Positions 6,287 through 9,715 of a stretch of 9,715 nt of DNA are shown here, in pieces. The stretch lies in NCBI GenBank assembly GCA_025350445.1, contig JANXXV010000331.1:1-9715 (forward strand), in the 5' to 3' direction. The DNA is from Bryobacteraceae bacterium (GTDB lineage Bacteria > Acidobacteriota > Terriglobia > Bryobacterales > Bryobacteraceae). The position numbers and the translations under genes are program-made. A model generated the notes under the pieces. The model was given only the letters and a program-made list of their open reading frames with translations, did no database searches and had not been told where the DNA came from. The number at the start of each line of letters is the position of its first letter. Position 1 is the stretch's first letter.

Positions 6287-9200
6287 TTACCACTCTATGC
6301 GGAATTTGAGCCGCACCGTCCGCGGACCGAATGGCTGCACGGGAATGATCTCCCCGAAGTTCGGTGCGGTGATCGATTGGCCGTTTGAGCTACTCTCCCA
6401 TGTATGGCGGTTCAGCAGATTGTAGGCCTCGGCTCCTATGCGGAAACGTAGCGATTCGCGAATGGTGAATGATTTGAAGATCGTCAGCGTTTCATCCATG
6501 CGGCCGCATTGGCGCGCCTGCGGATCAATGCGCGGCATATTTCCCACTGTATAGTCGCCAGACGGGCCGAATGCCAGCGGGCGGCCCGTACGGGCAGCCT
6601 GTGCAGGGTTTCCTGCATTGAAGAGAAAGTTCTTGGCCGGATTGCCGAACTCCAGATCGCTACAGGAGTTGCTGCTCCGTGTCGCCACCCCCAACACGCG
6701 GTTGGCGGTGGAATTGATGGTCGGAATTCCAGTATTGAACGAACCCGAGAAGGAACCAGGCACCCCGCCCTGGTACTGCTGAATTCCAGAAATGTTCCAG
6801 CCGCCGACGGCCAGATCCATTACCCGCCCGTTGCCGAGGAACTTCTTGTTGCGGCCAAAGGGAAGGTCGTAGGAGTAGCTCAGCACCAGCCGCTGCGGAA
6901 CATCGAAGCGGTACAGGCCCTTATCGAGCTTGCGGTTGTTCGGAATGGTAGGGAATGAGCCGAAGGCCCCGGGCGCCCATTGGCTGTCGGTGATGAACTT
7001 GGACACGGTGTAATTGGCGAGGAACGATAAGCCGCCGGCGAACCGCTTTTGAACCTTGATAATCGCCGCGTGATAGGTGCTTGAAGTACCGTTGGTGGCA
7101 TTCTCCGCCACGCTTTGATACTGCGGAAACGGCCGAAGTGCCTGGTACAGCGATTGGTTCTGATCGAAGCTGGGGTAAGGCTGCGCGAATCCACGCGCCC
7201 GCACTTTAGGATCGTTGAAGGGCAGCTCCAGCAGCGGGCCGAGGTTCCAGTATTTTTCGGGTAGAGAATTGAGCTCCAGCCGGTCCGTGCCATTTTTCAT
7301 GTTGTTGGCGAGGTAGGAAAGATCCAGCAAAAGGCCCCTCGGCAGTTCGTGTTGGACGCTCAGACTCCACATGTATGATTTCGGTGCGAGGGCGACGCCT
7401 GTCGGATCCTGCGCCTGCACAAGCTGGCCGTTTCGAAAACTAGGGTCGGTGTTTGGGATCTTACCAAGCACGTTCTGCGGGAACGGCTGGTCCCAGTTGT
7501 AATAGGGCGCAAAGCGATTCTGCGGAATCAGCGGTTCGCCGGAAGCCTGAAAGCCCGTGCGATCGGCGAAGGTCACGTTTGTATTTTGGATTCCGTGATA
7601 GAGAATACCGGCAAACCCCCGCACGACGGTCTTGGGCCGCCATTGATACGCAAATCCGAGACGTGGACCGATGTTGTTGAAGTGGGCATCACCAGCGGAG
7701 TTGGATCCGGTTCTGCCCGGCCCAATGCCGTGATAAACAATCGCGCCTGGGTGGCCATCGGCCCCGGGATTGGGCGTATTGATATCAAACCGCGAGAATT
7801 GTCCGTTCACCTCCGAATAGGGCAAGTTCACGTCCAGGCGCAACCCTAAATTGAGCGTAAGGTGGCTGGTTATCCGCCAGTCATCCTGAAGAAACGCGGC
7901 GAAGTAGCTCTGCCGCAAACCGAGGATGACCGGCGAGGCGACATAGGCAACTTGCGGGAGGCCAAGATAGAAATCCGCCCAGGAGTTGCCGCCTGTGGTG
8001 TCGGTCTGCGACGTCGCGTTCCGCCTCCCGCTCGTCCAAAGGGGCGACACCGTAGGCCGCGGAGGGATTCCTCCAAAGTTGTAGGCGCCGGCCGCGTCGG
8101 TGATCGTTGAGGAGCGGCTGTTATTGTTGGTATTGAACCTGAGGTATTCCACTCCCCACTTGAAGCTATGCGATCCGCGCCCGTATTGCATGGAGTAGTT
8201 GACGCTGGTGTTCGTAGTGGCCGTAGCATCGGAAAGGTTAAAGCAGAGGTTAAAGGCGCCTTCCTGCGCGCGATTGATCTCGATACGGGGGCAATTGCCA
8301 TCGAACAGGCCAGTCAACCCCGCCGCGCTACCCAGGTTCTGACCGTAGTTACGCGCCTGGACGGTGCTGTACACGCGCGTCACGCCCACCAGCAACTGCT
8401 GGGAGAAAGCGGGGCTGAAGTTCCGGCTCCAGTCGATACGGCCACGGTTGAATCGCTGAATGTTGGCATTGCCGAAAGATTCGCCGAGAACGTCGGAGCT
8501 AAGGCTTTCCGGCCGGCTCGCCTGAAAGAAACCGCTGATCCGGTCCTTGGTGCTGATGTATTGGTCGCCTTTTATAGCCAGCAGCCATTGAGTGCTCGAT
8601 TGTGGAGGGAGTGATCCCACGAAGTTGTTAATCGAGCCCGGCCCGGTGGGTTTGGGGATTTTATCCAAAAAATATTTGGATACTTTGCTTAGGCGAGTCT
8701 GCGGGATCTGGTTTCCCGGGAATTGTTGATAACGAGTATTGCCGGTGGCATCGGTGACGGGGTTGTTGGCGTCATAAATAGGTGAGAGGTCAGGAGCGGA
8801 AAAATTCCCGCTGCGCATGGCATCGGTGGCTACCGAGGTGATGCCGGTGGCGCCGCCCGACGATACCGTGCGGATATCCGAGTAATCGGCGAAGAAGAAG
8901 GTACGGTTGCGGCCATTGTACACTTTGGGGATGAAAATCGGGCCCCCGCCCGCGAAGCCGTAGTAATGTCCGGTTCCGGTCGGCCTCTTTGCGGCTTGCC
9001 AGGGTCGCGCATTGTATTCCTGGTTATCGTAGTACTCGTATGCCGCGCCGTGTAATTCGTTGGTGCCGGAACGGGTGGCAAACGAGATGGTTGGTCCACC
9101 GGTCCGGCCGTACTCCGCAGGCACTGAGTTGAGCATTGCCTTGAACTCGCCGATCATTTCAACGGAAGGTAGCGAGGGGGTGCCGAAGTCGCCTTGCGAG

Positions 9201-9715
9201 GTAATGGCGACGTCGGGTGACTGGCCGTCCAACAGAATGTTGTTGGAACCGTATCGTCCACCGGCCAACGTAGTCTGATTGGAAGGCTGATAGCCGGGCA
9301 CGGTCTGCAGGTAAGCCAGGGGATTCCTGCGATTGGTTACCGGTAGATCGTCCTTCAGTTTCTGCTCGACGGTGGTGCCGACCGACGAAGTGGTCGCCTC
9401 CAGGATTACCGCGTTCGCCTGGACCTGGACCTCCTGGGTTTGCGATTCGACGCTCAACGGGACATTTACGGTCGATGTGGTGGCCGTGGCAACGGCGACC
9501 CCGGTGATTGAGTAAGTCTTAAAGCCGGCGGCGTCAACGCGAACCGTGAATTGGCCGTAAGGCAGATAAGGAATACTGTAGTAGCCTGTCTGATTGCTGG
9601 TCGCCTCAAACTTGGCGTTGGTTTCCGAGTTGATCACCTCAACTTTCGCGTCAGGAACAACGGCTCCGGTTGCATCCGTGATCGTGCCGACGATGGTTCC
9701 GCGCTGGGTTTGAGC
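6287..9715 (-). CDS. Oar-like TonB-dependent outer-membrane receptor (N-terminus cut by window edge)
   Basis: This open frame runs from the right edge to a TAA stop and gives 1142 residues. The first visible residues, AQTQRGTIVGTITDATGAVV, look like the start of a mature protein just after a signal peptide, so only the leader is probably missing. The GTG at 9637 lies inside the first domain and is not the start. Residues about 4-95 form a carboxypeptidase-regulatory-like (CarboxypepD_reg) beta-sandwich with the usual TGYYSIPYLPYG turn. Residues about 96-225 form the plug, with NNILLDGQ and PAEYGRTGG segments typical of Oar-type receptors. The rest is a large beta-barrel rich in aromatic/Asn/Gly loops, ending in RLKFRIEW with a terminal aromatic residue as in outer-membrane barrels. 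The family imports or binds large substrates using TonB energy. The ligand cannot be told from sequence, and I saw no clear TonB box. The next gene starts 52 nt downstream, so it may lead the operon. Confidence 0.93.
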   Translation of the reverse strand, partial: AQTQRGTIVGTITDATGAVVPDAKVEVINSETNAKFEATSNQTGYYSIPYLPYGQFTVRVDAAGFKTYSITGVAVATATTSTVNVPLSVESQTQEVQVQANAVILEATTSSVGTTVEQKLKDDLPVTNRRNPLAYLQTVPGYQPSNQTTLAGGRYGSNNILLDGQSPDVAITSQGDFGTPSLPSVEMIGEFKAMLNSVPAEYGRTGGPTISFATRSGTNELHGAAYEYYDNQEYNARPWQAAKRPTGTGHYYGFAGGGPIFIPKVYNGRNRTFFFADYSDIRTVSSGGATGITSVATDAMRSGNFSAPDLSPIYDANNPVTDATGNTRYQQFPGNQIPQTRLSKVSKYFLDKIPKPTGPGSINNFVGSLPPQSSTQWLLAIKGDQYISTKDRISGFFQASRPESLSSDVLGESFGNANIQRFNRGRIDWSRNFSPAFSQQLLVGVTRVYSTVQARNYGQNLGSAAGLTGLFDGNCPRIEINRAQEGAFNLCFNLSDATATTNTSVNYSMQYGRGSHSFKWGVEYLRFNTNNNSRSSTITDAAGAYNFGGIPPRPTVSPLWTSGRRNATSQTDTTGGNSWADFYLGLPQVAYVASPVILGLRQSYFAAFLQDDWRITSHLTLNLGLRLDVNLPYSEVNGQFSRFDINTPNPGADGHPGAIVYHGIGPGRTGSNSAGDAHFNNIGPRLGFAYQWRPKTVVRGFAGILYHGIQNTNVTFADRTGFQASGEPLIPQNRFAPYYNWDQPFPQNVLGKIPNTDPSFRNGQLVQAQDPTGVALAPKSYMWSLSVQHELPRGLLLDLSYLANNMKNGTDRLELNSLPEKYWNLGPLLELPFNDPKVRARGFAQPYPSFDQNQSLYQALRPFPQYQSVAENATNGTSSTYHAAIIKVQKRFAGGLSFLANYTVSKFITDSQWAPGAFGSFPTIPNNRKLDKGLYRFDVPQRLVLSYSYDLPFGRNKKFLGNGRVMDLAVGGWNISGIQQYQGGVPGSFSGSFNTGIPTINSTANRVLGVATRSSNSCSDLEFGNPAKNFLFNAGNPAQAARTGRPLAFGPSGDYTVGNMPRIDPQARQCGRMDETLTIFKSFTIRESLRFRIGAEAYNLLNRHTWESSSNGQSITAPNFGEIIPVQPFGPRTVRLKFRIEW

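Overview
The window is a compact, all-minus-strand gene cluster from a GC-rich bacterium. Transcription runs from right to left. The gene set points to an Acidobacteria-type genome, perhaps of the Solibacter/Bryobacter kind: a very large Oar-like TonB-dependent receptor with a carboxypeptidase-regulatory-like N-terminus, CRTAC1-type FG-GAP/ASPIC-UnbV proteins, a multiheme cytochrome c and a TPR protein. That assignment is an inference from gene content, because no rRNA or other marker gene is present.

Layout in transcription order. (1) 9715-6287: TonB-dependent outer-membrane receptor, missing only its N-terminal signal peptide beyond the right edge. (2) A 52-nt gap (6286-6235) holding a perfect 6-bp GC-rich hairpin and a short Shine-Dalgarno-like sequence. 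(3) 6234-4549: complete 561-residue seven-bladed FG-GAP/VCBS propeller with a C-terminal ASPIC/UnbV domain (copy A). (4) 4552-3476: exported seven-heme (7 x CXXCH) cytochrome c of the cytochrome c554-like type. (5) 3479-1644: exported 611-residue TPR protein. (6) 1647-1: second FG-GAP/ASPIC-UnbV protein (copy B), cut by the left edge a little before its expected C-terminus.

Genes 3 to 6 are joined by three successive 4-nt start/stop overlaps (GTGA, GTGA, ATGA). These fix the start codons and indicate one translationally coupled transcription unit. The receptor 52 nt upstream may belong to the same unit.

All five products appear to be exported: Sec-type signals on three, a Tat-like N-terminus on copy B, and an outer-membrane barrel for the receptor. 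The cluster therefore reads as an envelope module: a receptor or transporter, two calcium-binding-type propellers, an electron-transfer protein and a TPR scaffold. The substrate and the redox partner cannot be read from the sequence. The combination is worth following up as a possible undescribed envelope redox system, but each family is known separately and the joint function is a hypothesis. No RNA genes, mobile elements, CRISPR arrays or gene-free stretches above 300 bases were found.
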